From: DATNNN01 sp035601815
GTDB lineage: Bacteria > Pseudomonadota > Alphaproteobacteria > Rhizobiales > Xanthobacteraceae
Direction: 5' to 3'
DNA length: 18,959 nt
Assembly (NCBI GenBank): GCA_035601815.1
Contig: DATNNN010000070.1
Coordinates: 1-18,959 of the forward strand
Positions 1-7,018 of this stretch are shown here, one piece after another. The position numbers and the translations under genes are program-made. Every line of letters begins with the position of its first letter. Position 1 is the stretch's first letter. The notes beneath the pieces are model-generated. The model was not told the DNA's origin and did no database searches. It saw only the letters and a program-made list of their open reading frames with translations.

Positions 1-420
1 CCGCTCGCGCTCGCCGGCGGCTCCATCGTGATCGTCAATCGCGGCTTCGTGCCGCTCGACCGCAAGGATCAGGCTACGCGGCGGCAAGGGCAGGTGGCGG
101 GCCGCGCCACCGTCACCGGCCTCCTGCGTCTGCCCGAGGAGAAGCGCTGGTTCGCGCCGGCGAACGATCCGGGCAAGGGCGCCTGGTATCGCCGCGATCC
201 GGCGGAGATCGCCGCGGCGCTTGGGCTCACGCGCGCCGCACCCTTCGTCATCGACGCGGACGCGGCACCCAATCCCGGCGGCTTGCCCTCCGGCGGCCGC
301 ACGCACCTCGCGTTTCCCAACAACCACCTGCAATACGCGTTCACCTGGTTCGGTCTTGCGCTCGCGCTCTTCGGCGTGTTCACCGCCTTCGCCTGGCAAC
401 GGCTGCACGGCAGGCGCTGA
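1..420 (+). CDS. SURF1 family cytochrome oxidase biogenesis protein, 5'-truncated by window edge
   Basis: The frame is open from base 1, so this is the C-terminal 139 residues of a longer protein; the GTG at 28 is internal. SURF1 proteins are inner-membrane factors that help assemble the heme a centre of aa3-type cytochrome c oxidase. Seen here are the family's 'VNRGFVP' strand near the start of the fragment and the 'NNHLQYAFTWFGLA' motif that opens the second transmembrane helix. That helix runs over roughly the last 30 residues and ends in a short basic tail. In related Rhizobiales, surf1 usually closes the cox operon; only its end is visible here. A GC-rich hairpin (434-456) separates it from thrC. 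I am confident of the family. The oxidase genes themselves lie outside the window. Confidence 0.9.
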   Translation, partial: PLALAGGSIVIVNRGFVPLDRKDQATRRQGQVAGRATVTGLLRLPEEKRWFAPANDPGKGAWYRRDPAEIAAALGLTRAAPFVIDADAAPNPGGLPSGGRTHLAFPNNHLQYAFTWFGLALALFGVFTAFAWQRLHGRR

Positions 421-433
421 AGCTTGCCTCGCC

Positions 434-456
434 CGGCACCCGCCCCTAGGGTGCCG
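434..456 (+). terminator. GC-rich hairpin between surf1 and thrC
   Basis: An 8-bp perfect stem (CGGCACCC pairing with GGGTGCCG) encloses a 7-base loop and lies 14 bases after the SURF1 stop and 18 bases before the thrC ATG. No U-run follows, so it is not a classical intrinsic terminator. It could be a weak terminator or attenuator, or an mRNA-stabilising hairpin at the surf1 3' end. Confidence 0.35.
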
Positions 457-473
457 CCGCTTTCGAGGAAACC

Positions 474-1877
474 ATGCACTACGTGTCCACCCGCGGCGAG
501 GCGCCGCCCGTAAACTTCGTCGACGCGACCCTCGCCGGGCTCGCGCGCGACGGCGGACTCTATGTGCCTGAATCGTGGCCGAAGCTTCCGGCCGCTGCGA
601 TCGCGAGCTTCAAGGACAAGCCTTACGCCGAGGTCGCCTTCGAGGTGATCAAGCCGTTTGTCGGCGGCACCATCGCCGACGCGGACCTGCAGCGCATCCT
701 GCGCGACGCCTACGCCGCCTTCGACGATGCCAAGGTGGCGCCGCCGGTGCAGCTCGCGCGCGACGAATATCTGCTTGAGCTCTTTCACGGGCCGACGCTG
801 GCCTTCAAGGACATCGCCATGCAGGTCCTGGCGCGGCTCATGGACCACGTGCTCAGCCTGCGCGGCGAGCGCGCTACGATTCTCGTCGCCACCTCGGGCG
901 ACACCGGCGGCGCGGCGGTGGAAGCATTCCGCGGCAGCGGCCGCGCCGATCTCATCGTGCTGTTTCCCGCCGGCCGCGTCTCCGACGTGCAGCGGCGCAT
1001 GATGACCGCCGTGCCCGCGCAGAACGTGCACGCTGTCGCCGTCGAAGGCACCTTCGACGACTGCCAGGCAATCGTGAAGGCGCTGTTCAACGACCACGCC
1101 TTCCGCGACCGGGTGCGGCTCTCCGCCGTCAACTCCATCAATTGGGCGCGCATCGTGGCGCAGATGGTCTATTACTTCACCGCCGCGGCCTCCCTTGGCG
1201 GCAGCGACCTCTCCTTCGTGGTGCCCACCGGCAACTTCGGCGACGTCTATGCCGGCTATGCCGCGTCGCGCGCCGGCCTCGCGCTCGACCGGCTCGTCAT
1301 CGCCACCAACGTGAACGACATCCTCGCCCGCACGCTCTCGACGGGCCGTTACGAGCCGCGCCAAGTGGTGGCGACGGCGTCGCCGGCCATGGATATCCAG
1401 GTCTCGTCGAACTTCGAGCGGCTGTTGTTCGAGGTCTATCACCACGACGCCGACGCGCTCCGCGCGCTCATGCGGGAGTTCGCAGCCAAAGGCAGCTTCG
1501 AGCTCCCGGACGGGGCGCTGAAAGCGATGCGCCAGACCTTCGAAGCCGGCCGCGCCGACGAGGCGGAGACTGTGGCGGCGATCCGCGCCGTGTACGAGGA
1601 GACGGGCCGCCTCATCGACCCGCACACCGCGGTCGCGGTGGCGGTCGGCCGCAAGCGCAAGGACAAGCGTGGTGCGAGCGTCATCCTCGCCACCGCCCAC
1701 CCGGCGAAGTTCCCTGAGGTGGTGGAGAAGGCGACGGGAAAACACCCGGCGCTGCCGGCGCGCCTCGCGGACCTCTCCGCGCGGCCCGAGCGCGTGACCC
1801 AATTGTCCGCCGACCGCGACGCGGTGGCCCGCTTCGTCCGCGAGCACACGCGCGCCGTCGCCGGAGCCGCCGCATGA
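474..1877 (+). CDS. thrC: threonine synthase (EC 4.2.3.1)
   Basis: This 467-residue cytoplasmic PLP enzyme converts O-phospho-L-homoserine to threonine, the last step of threonine synthesis. The N-terminus (STRGEAPPVNFVDATLAGLA, then DGGLYVPE) is the classical bacterial threonine synthase N-domain. 'HGPTLAFKD' at about 105-113 carries the PLP-binding lysine, K112. 'ATSGDTGGAA' near 140-150 is the phosphate-binding loop and 'PTGNFGD' near 250 is a further conserved cofactor-pocket motif. Length matches the long bacterial/fungal class of about 460-470 residues. The ATG start is directly followed by the conserved HYVSTRG. The stop overlaps the ATG of the M16 peptidase (ATGA), so the two are almost certainly translationally coupled. 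This thrC-M16-GNAT order is, from memory, common in Rhizobiales. Confidence 0.96.
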   Translation: MHYVSTRGEAPPVNFVDATLAGLARDGGLYVPESWPKLPAAAIASFKDKPYAEVAFEVIKPFVGGTIADADLQRILRDAYAAFDDAKVAPPVQLARDEYLLELFHGPTLAFKDIAMQVLARLMDHVLSLRGERATILVATSGDTGGAAVEAFRGSGRADLIVLFPAGRVSDVQRRMMTAVPAQNVHAVAVEGTFDDCQAIVKALFNDHAFRDRVRLSAVNSINWARIVAQMVYYFTAAASLGGSDLSFVVPTGNFGDVYAGYAASRAGLALDRLVIATNVNDILARTLSTGRYEPRQVVATASPAMDIQVSSNFERLLFEVYHHDADALRALMREFAAKGSFELPDGALKAMRQTFEAGRADEAETVAAIRAVYEETGRLIDPHTAVAVAVGRKRKDKRGASVILATAHPAKFPEVVEKATGKHPALPARLADLSARPERVTQLSADRDAVARFVREHTRAVAGAAA

Positions 1878-3145
1878 CCGTCGCCGTCGAGAAGCTTAAG
1901 AACGGCATCACCGTGGTGACGGAGACGATGCCGCATCTCAAGACCGCGGCGCTCGGCATCTGGGTCGGCGCCGGCTCGCGCCACGAGGCGGAGACCGAGC
2001 ACGGCATCTCGCATCTCCTCGAGCACATGGCGTTCAAGGGCACGCGGCGCCGCGACGCCCGCGCCATCGCCGAGGAGATCGAGGCCGTGGGCGGCGACCT
2101 CAACGCCGCCACCTCCGTCGAGGCCACCGCCTATTACGCCCGCGTCCTCGGCGAGCACGTGCCGCTCGGCCTTGACATCCTGTGCGACATCCTCACCGAG
2201 CCCGCCTTCGACCCCACCGAGCTTGCCCGCGAGCAGAACGTCATCGTGCAGGAGATTGGCGCCGCCTCCGACACGCCCGACGACCTCGTGTTCGATCTGT
2301 TCCAGTCGCGCGCGTTTCCCGGCCAGCCCATGGGCCGGCCGATCCTCGGCACGCCCGCGAGCGTGCGCTCGTTCACGCCCGATCGCCTGCGCGGCTATCT
2401 CGCCGCACGCTACCGCGGCTCGCGCATGATCGTCGCCGCCGCCGGTGCCGTCGACCATCAGGCGATCGTCGCCGAGGTGACGCGGCGCCTCGCGAGCGTG
2501 CAGGACGCGGCCCCGCCGCCGCCGGTGGCGGCCAAATACGGCGGCGGCATCGAGATGGGCACCCGCGAGCTGGAGCAGGTACATCTCGTGCTCGGCCTCG
2601 AAGGCCGCTCCTATCACGCGCCCGAGTTCTACGCGCTGCAGGTGTTCACCAACCTGCTTGGCGGCGGGCTGTCGTCGCGGTTGTTCCAGGAGGCGCGCGA
2701 GAAGCGCGGCCTGTGCTACTCGATCTCCGCGTTCCATTCGCCCTACGCCGACGTCGGGCTCTTCGGCGTCTATGCCGGCACCGATCCCGCCGACACCGGC
2801 GAGCTCATGCAGGTGGTGGTGGACGAGCTTGCGAGCGCCGCCGAGACCGCGAGCGCCGCCGAGGTGGCGCGCGCCAAGGCGCAGATGAAGGTCGGCCTTG
2901 TCACCGCGCTGGAAAGCTCGTCCATGCGCGCCGAGCAGATCGCGCGGCAGATCCTCGCCTTCGGCCGGCCCATTCCACTCGATGAGCTGATCGCCAAGAT
3001 CGACGCCGTGACCGTGGAGGACGCGCGCAACGCCGGGCGGGTGCTGGTGGCGGGCGGCAAGCCGACCTTCGCCGGCCTCGGCCCCGGCCGCGGTCTTGAA
3101 TCGGCGGCGCGCATGGCGGAAAGTCTCGGCCGCCGCGCCGCCTGA
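1874..3145 (+). CDS. M16 family zinc metallopeptidase (processing peptidase-like)
   Basis: This 423-residue protein is a one-unit-size member of the M16B group, related to the beta subunit of mitochondrial processing peptidase. The inverted zinc motif HLLEH lies at residues 47-51, with E50 the catalytic base, followed by AFKGT. The distal zinc-ligand glutamate is in 'NVIVQEIG' (E127). The C-terminal half holds the substrate-site segment 'REKRGLCYSI...YADVGLFGVYAGT', which contains the conserved R/Y pair. All catalytic residues are present, so it should be active, unlike inactive alpha-type partners. There is no signal peptide, so it is probably cytoplasmic. It overlaps thrC by 4 bases and is followed after 18 bases by an acetyltransferase. 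The physiological substrate is not known from sequence. Confidence 0.93.
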   Translation: MTVAVEKLKNGITVVTETMPHLKTAALGIWVGAGSRHEAETEHGISHLLEHMAFKGTRRRDARAIAEEIEAVGGDLNAATSVEATAYYARVLGEHVPLGLDILCDILTEPAFDPTELAREQNVIVQEIGAASDTPDDLVFDLFQSRAFPGQPMGRPILGTPASVRSFTPDRLRGYLAARYRGSRMIVAAAGAVDHQAIVAEVTRRLASVQDAAPPPPVAAKYGGGIEMGTRELEQVHLVLGLEGRSYHAPEFYALQVFTNLLGGGLSSRLFQEAREKRGLCYSISAFHSPYADVGLFGVYAGTDPADTGELMQVVVDELASAAETASAAEVARAKAQMKVGLVTALESSSMRAEQIARQILAFGRPIPLDELIAKIDAVTVEDARNAGRVLVAGGKPTFAGLGPGRGLESAARMAESLGRRAA

Positions 3146-3163
3146 GGCGCGAAGTTTTTTCCA

Positions 3164-3763
3164 ATGGCGCTTTTCCGCTCGGTGGTGTGGTCGGAGCCGT
3201 TGCCCATCTTGGAGGGCGAGGGCGTGTTCTTGCGCATGCCGCAGATGGCCGACTACACCGAATGGGCGCGGCTGCGTGCCGAAAGCCGCGCGTTCCTGGC
3301 ACCTTGGGAGCCCACGTGGCCGGCCGACGATCTCACCCGCGGCGCCTTCCGCCGCCGCATGCGCCGGCACGCCCGCGAGCTGCGCGAGGACTTAGGCTAT
3401 CCGTTCCTGGTGTTCCGCGGCGCCGACCGGGTGCTGGTCGGCGGGGTGACGCTATCGAACGTGCGCCGCGGCGTCGCCCAGGCGGCGAACCTCGGCTACT
3501 GGATCGGCGCTACCCACATGCGCAAGGGCTACATGACCGCGGCGGTGGCCGCACTCGTCGCGTTTGCCCATAGCCAGCTCCGCCTGCGGCGGATCGAGGC
3601 GGCTTGCCTGCCGAACAACGCCGCCTCGGTGCGCCTGTTGGAGAAGCTCAATTTCGTGCGCGAGGGTTACGCGCGGGAGTATCTCTGCATTGCCGGAACC
3701 TGGCAGGACCACTTGATGTACGCCCACCTCGCCGACGATCCGCTGCTGAGCCCGCGTCAGTAG
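3164..3763 (+). CDS. GNAT family N-acetyltransferase, RimJ/RimL type
   Basis: This 199-residue acetyl-CoA-dependent acetyltransferase has the layout of RimJ/RimL enzymes, which acetylate protein N-termini such as those of ribosomal proteins. Seen are the N-terminal 'LEGEGVFLRMPQMADYTEWARLRAES' segment and the middle strands 'LVGGVTLSNVRRG'. They are followed by 'ANLGYWIGATHMRKGYMTAAVAALVAFA', the acetyl-CoA-binding region where a less orthodox 'MRKGYMT' replaces the RxxGxG/A loop. The C-terminal 'RRIEAACLPNNAASVRLLEKLNFVREGYAREYL' is the typical family close. The Shine-Dalgarno is weak (GAGG about 15 bases upstream), but the MALFR start fits relatives. It closes the thrC-M16 run. Its last 7 bases overlap the end of the convergent gene at 3757. 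The substrate cannot be told from sequence. Confidence 0.88.
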   Translation: MALFRSVVWSEPLPILEGEGVFLRMPQMADYTEWARLRAESRAFLAPWEPTWPADDLTRGAFRRRMRRHARELREDLGYPFLVFRGADRVLVGGVTLSNVRRGVAQAANLGYWIGATHMRKGYMTAAVAALVAFAHSQLRLRRIEAACLPNNAASVRLLEKLNFVREGYAREYLCIAGTWQDHLMYAHLADDPLLSPRQ

Positions 3764-4902
3764 GCGCAGACGCAAGTGTCCTTGTGGGCGGCGGCGATGA
3801 CGGCAAGCGTGCCGTTGAAGGCCATGCCAAGCCCGTCGGCGCGTTTCGCTGCCGCCGCGAGCCACGCCGCGGTCTCGACCAGCGACAGCGCGCGGGCGTC
3901 GTCGGCCTCGAGCTTCTTGTCCTTGTCGTTGAGGAACGCGCGGGTCTTCGCGAGAATCGCGAACACCGAGGCGCCGTCCTCGATGCCTTCCACGCCGGCC
4001 TTCGCGGCGATGCGCCGCGCCATGCGGGCGAGATCGTCGTCCTCGGCCTTGGTCTCCTCGCGCGCCGCCGTGAGCGCGGTCTTGGCGCCGACGGATATGG
4101 CCTCGAGGCGCCGCGTCAGCGGCGCGATCGAATTCCGATAGATGGGCAGGAGATCGGTGACGCCGGCGCAAAGCCCCGGGTTCTTGTCCTGCGTCACGTA
4201 GTTGCCGAGCTCGGCGGTCCAGCGCAGCACGAGCCAGCGCATGCCTTCCTTGGCAAGCTCCGTGTCGGCGCCGGCCGTCGCCGCGAACTGTGCCGAAAGC
4301 CGCTCGGCGTTGGCGAGCGGCCCGGTGCGGGCACCGGTCGAGGGAAAGACGCGGCCGCGCGGCAGGCCCGGCTCGGCCTTGCGGATCTCCTCCGCGAGCT
4401 TCTTCACCGCGGCGATCTGCTCGGCGCGGATCGAGGCGATGCGGCCGCGGTAGGCGCCGGCGCAATCGGCGATGGCGATGCGCGCCTCCGCAACGGCGTT
4501 GCCGCCGTCGTCGCTCTTCGCCTCGAGCGAGATGCGCGCGCTTGCCGGTGCCGGCGGCGGCGGGTCGACGCGCGCGCTGAAGCTGCGCTCGATCTTCTCG
4601 CCGGCGGCAAGCCGCGCGATCTCGGTGCTGAAGCCGTTGCCGTCAACGCGCCAGCCCGCCTGGCTCTCGGCCTTGAGGCCTTCGATCGTGGCTCGCAGCT
4701 GGATGCGCGCGAGCGGGCTCGTGCCCGAGTTCTGCACGATCACACGGACGCTCGCCGTGGCATTGGGCGGCAACGGCTTGTCGCCGCCGGCGAGGCCGCG
4801 CGGCGTGAGTGTGACGGAGAGCTTGTCGTCGGCGTAGGCGGGAAGAACGAGCGCGAGCAGAAGCGCGATCGAGACCGCCGGAAAACGGTAACGGAAATGC
4901 AT
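3757..4902 (-). CDS. exported protein of unknown function with N-terminal Ig-like region
   Basis: I do not recognise this 381-residue protein. The ATG at 4902 gives a clear Sec signal peptide (MHFRYRF, a hydrophobic stretch to about residue 20, then PAYA before DDK). The reading frame runs further upstream, but only as antisense of the AsmA gene, so the signal peptide sets the start. Residues 28-145 look like a beta-sandwich of the CARDB/NEW3 kind ('ATASVRVIVQNSGTSPLARIQLRA', then 'SARISLEAKSDDGGNAVAEARIAI'). A proline-rich PPPPAPA lies at 114-120. Residues 150-375 appear largely helical with many Ala, Lys and Glu. Four cysteines (C147, C245, C377, C379) could form disulfides in the periplasm. 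The last residues are CVCAY. No Shine-Dalgarno is obvious. It lies 98 bases after the AsmA gene on the same strand and may be co-transcribed with it. Confidence 0.8.
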   Translation of the reverse strand: MHFRYRFPAVSIALLLALVLPAYADDKLSVTLTPRGLAGGDKPLPPNATASVRVIVQNSGTSPLARIQLRATIEGLKAESQAGWRVDGNGFSTEIARLAAGEKIERSFSARVDPPPPAPASARISLEAKSDDGGNAVAEARIAIADCAGAYRGRIASIRAEQIAAVKKLAEEIRKAEPGLPRGRVFPSTGARTGPLANAERLSAQFAATAGADTELAKEGMRWLVLRWTAELGNYVTQDKNPGLCAGVTDLLPIYRNSIAPLTRRLEAISVGAKTALTAAREETKAEDDDLARMARRIAAKAGVEGIEDGASVFAILAKTRAFLNDKDKKLEADDARALSLVETAAWLAAAAKRADGLGMAFNGTLAVIAAAHKDTCVCAY

Positions 4903-5000
4903 GGCGGGGAGGGAGGTCCGGCGCACGGAAAGGCGGGATGGAATCGGCCCGCACCATGATACGGCGCCCGCAGGGGCGCAAGTGCGTGCCGCGCCGTTGG

Positions 5001-6857
5001 TTACTGCGGCGGTGTCGCGGGCTCGGCGGGCGGCGGTGTCGGCGCATCGGGCTTGCGCCCGGTGAGCGAATCGATCACCGAGCGCACTGCGCCCGTGGCA
5101 TTCTTGCCGCGCAGACCCTCGAGCAGCGGCGCCGCCGCGCCCGAGCGCAGGATCAGCGCCTCGGCGTCGGGGATCACCGATGGGTTCTGCCACGAGCCGA
5201 CCACCATGAACGGCAGGTCGAAATTGGTGCCGGGGCGCGCCAGGCTCGCGGTGCCGTGCAGATCGAGGTCGCGCCGCGCGACGGAGACCGCGCCCGCGAG
5301 CGTCACGCGCACCTGCGGGCTCTCGATCCGCGCCTCCTCGAGGCTGAGCTTGCCCTCGGCGATCTTGAGCCGCGCCGCCAGGCGGTCGAATGGGGTGCGG
5401 CCGCCGCGGAAATCGAACGAGCCGAGCGGCCGCCGGTCGATGCGGCGGAGCACGTCGCCGACATTGATGCCGACGAGCGTGCCGCGCTCGATGCTGACGC
5501 GGCTTTCTCCCGAAACGTCGCGCAACATCGCCTGCAGGGTGTCGCCGCTCGCCGCGAGCGCCACTTCCAGCGAGCCCTTGCCGTCGAGTGGCCGCAGCCC
5601 CGTCGCCTCGGCGACGGCGCGCTCGACGTCGAAGGCGACGAGGCTGGCGTCGAGCTTGATCGTGGCGCTGCCGGCGGCCGGCATGAGCGCGACGCTGCCC
5701 TTGAGCGTGCCGCCGAACAGAAGCGCCTCGCCGAGCGACAGCGTAAGCTCGCCGGCCTTGAGGCGCGTGGCCAGCGCCATCCGTTCCAGCGCGATCGCGC
5801 CGAATTGCACCTTGCGCGCCGACAGGCGCAGGTCGAGGTCGAGCGCCGCGAGCGCGTGAACGTCGATCGGCCTGCGCAGGAAATCGCGGCCGTCCGCGTC
5901 CTTGGCGGGGTCGCGGCCGTAGCGGCTGAGGTCGGCGCTGTCGCTCGCCAGCGTCCCCTGCAGCGTCGTGCGTCCGGCTTCCCGCTTCAGGCTCAATCCA
6001 CCTTCGGCGCGATTGCCGTCGAGCTCGATCGCGAGGCCGGAGAGCGAAAGCGCCGACGGCGTGAGCGCGGCATTGGCCTTCAGCGAAAACGGACCGAAGC
6101 CGCCCCGCGTCGGCGGCTCGATCGAGAACCACGCGAGCGCCCGGCGCAGCGACGGGCCGTCGGCGGCGAGCACGCCTTCGCCCTGCAGGCCGTTGCGGAA
6201 GGCGATGCCGCCGTCAAAGCCGAGGCGGAGCGCCCCGGCATCGAGGCGCAGCCTGAGCGGCGAGCGCGCGCCGCGGCCGAGCGCCCCGATATCGGCGATG
6301 GTCAGGCTCGCGGCGGTGGTGACGGTCCGCCACTGGAAGGAGCCGGTGACGGCGATGCCGCTGCCCGACCAGGCGAGCGCCACGTCAAGCGCCGACAGGG
6401 TCTCGGTGCGGCCGTCGAGGTTCAGCTCGAGTGTGCCGTCGACGATGCGGATTTCGGGCAGCTCCGCCCGCTCGCCGGGCGGCTTCAGCGGCAGGCCGAG
6501 CACGAAGGCGCGGTCGTCGCGCACCTCGATGGCCAGACGCGGCCGCTCGAAGGTGATGGAGCCGATCTCGATCGAGCCGACGAGGAGCGGCAGGAGCTGC
6601 ACGGTGGCCTGGACCGAGCCCGCCGAGAAGCCCGCGCGTCCGCCGTCGTCGAACGTGAGCGCGTTGAGGCGCACGGTGGGCCGCGGCAGCATGACGAGGC
6701 GCACGTCGCCGGTGATGCGCGGGGCGACGCCAGTGGCCGAGAGCGCGCGCGTCACCGCGGCGCGGATTTCCCCCTTCGACACCAGGTACGGTAGCGCCGT
6801 GAGCCCCGCCGCGGCCAGGATGACCGCGGCGACTAAGCCTACGGCCACGCGCTGCAT
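5001..6857 (-). CDS. AsmA family protein
   Basis: About 618 residues. AsmA-family proteins are inner-membrane-anchored, beta-rich periplasmic proteins linked to envelope phospholipid transport and outer-membrane homeostasis. The N-terminus has one transmembrane helix (VAVGLVAAVILAAAGLTALPYLV), then the hallmark start of the AsmA domain ('ALSATGVAPRITGDVRLVMLPRPTVRLNALTFDD'). The C-terminal third has the family's 'GKGSLEVALAASGDTLQAMLRDVSGESRVSIERGTLVGINVGDVLR' segment and the 'MVVGSWQNPSVIPDAEAL' motif. The tail is proline-rich (PTPPPAEPATPPQ). I chose the ATG at 6857, which places the helix at the very N-terminus. A TTG at 6875 would add MSRSSR, and neither start has a convincing Shine-Dalgarno. 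The gene is divergent from acetoacetyl-CoA synthetase. Confidence 0.9.
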   Translation of the reverse strand: MQRVAVGLVAAVILAAAGLTALPYLVSKGEIRAAVTRALSATGVAPRITGDVRLVMLPRPTVRLNALTFDDGGRAGFSAGSVQATVQLLPLLVGSIEIGSITFERPRLAIEVRDDRAFVLGLPLKPPGERAELPEIRIVDGTLELNLDGRTETLSALDVALAWSGSGIAVTGSFQWRTVTTAASLTIADIGALGRGARSPLRLRLDAGALRLGFDGGIAFRNGLQGEGVLAADGPSLRRALAWFSIEPPTRGGFGPFSLKANAALTPSALSLSGLAIELDGNRAEGGLSLKREAGRTTLQGTLASDSADLSRYGRDPAKDADGRDFLRRPIDVHALAALDLDLRLSARKVQFGAIALERMALATRLKAGELTLSLGEALLFGGTLKGSVALMPAAGSATIKLDASLVAFDVERAVAEATGLRPLDGKGSLEVALAASGDTLQAMLRDVSGESRVSIERGTLVGINVGDVLRRIDRRPLGSFDFRGGRTPFDRLAARLKIAEGKLSLEEARIESPQVRVTLAGAVSVARRDLDLHGTASLARPGTNFDLPFMVVGSWQNPSVIPDAEALILRSGAAAPLLEGLRGKNATGAVRSVIDSLTGRKPDAPTPPPAEPATPPQ

Positions 6858-6962
6858 GCGGGATGATCTGCTCAAAGCCGGACCGTACGGTTGTGATCGG
6901 GGACCGGGGCCTCGGGCGCCGGCGGGGGAAGCCTTGGGTTTGCTCTGTGACGCTTTGATGGC

Positions 6963-6991
6963 CTGACAAGGCGGATGCTAAACGCTATGAA
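6963..6991 (+). promoter_or_regulatory. putative sigma70-type promoter of acetoacetyl-CoA synthetase
   Basis: CTGACA at 6963-6968 (5 of 6 to TTGACA) and TATGAA at 6986-6991 (4 of 6 to TATAAT) are separated by 17 bases. This predicts transcription starting near 6998, about 20 bases before the ATG at 7019. A 10-base palindrome, ATGAATTCAT, lies on the -10 at 6987-6996. A GAGG Shine-Dalgarno precedes the ATG. This is a prediction from spacing and matches only. Confidence 0.45.
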
Positions 6992-7018
6992 TTCATTTGC
7001 AACGTCAGTGAGGTAGCC

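Noticed and set aside
69..1847. 592-codon minus-strand open frame opposite SURF1 and thrC
   Set aside because: It is antisense to two well-supported genes, has His/Arg/Gly-rich composition typical of GC-rich shadows, and shows no domain.
1439..3370. 643-codon minus-strand open frame opposite thrC, M16 peptidase and GNAT
   Set aside because: It is a shadow frame across three genes, with no motif and no ribosome site tied to a plausible start.
3757..6132. A 791-codon minus-strand open frame covering the exported protein and part of AsmA
   Set aside because: Its first half reads out of frame through the AsmA gene and is Arg/Ala-rich shadow sequence. The real protein starts at 4902 with a signal peptide.
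4938..6794. 618-codon plus-strand open frame opposite AsmA
   Set aside because: Highly charged Arg/Glu/Ala composition mirrors the AsmA codons. AsmA on the other strand has a membrane anchor and family motifs.
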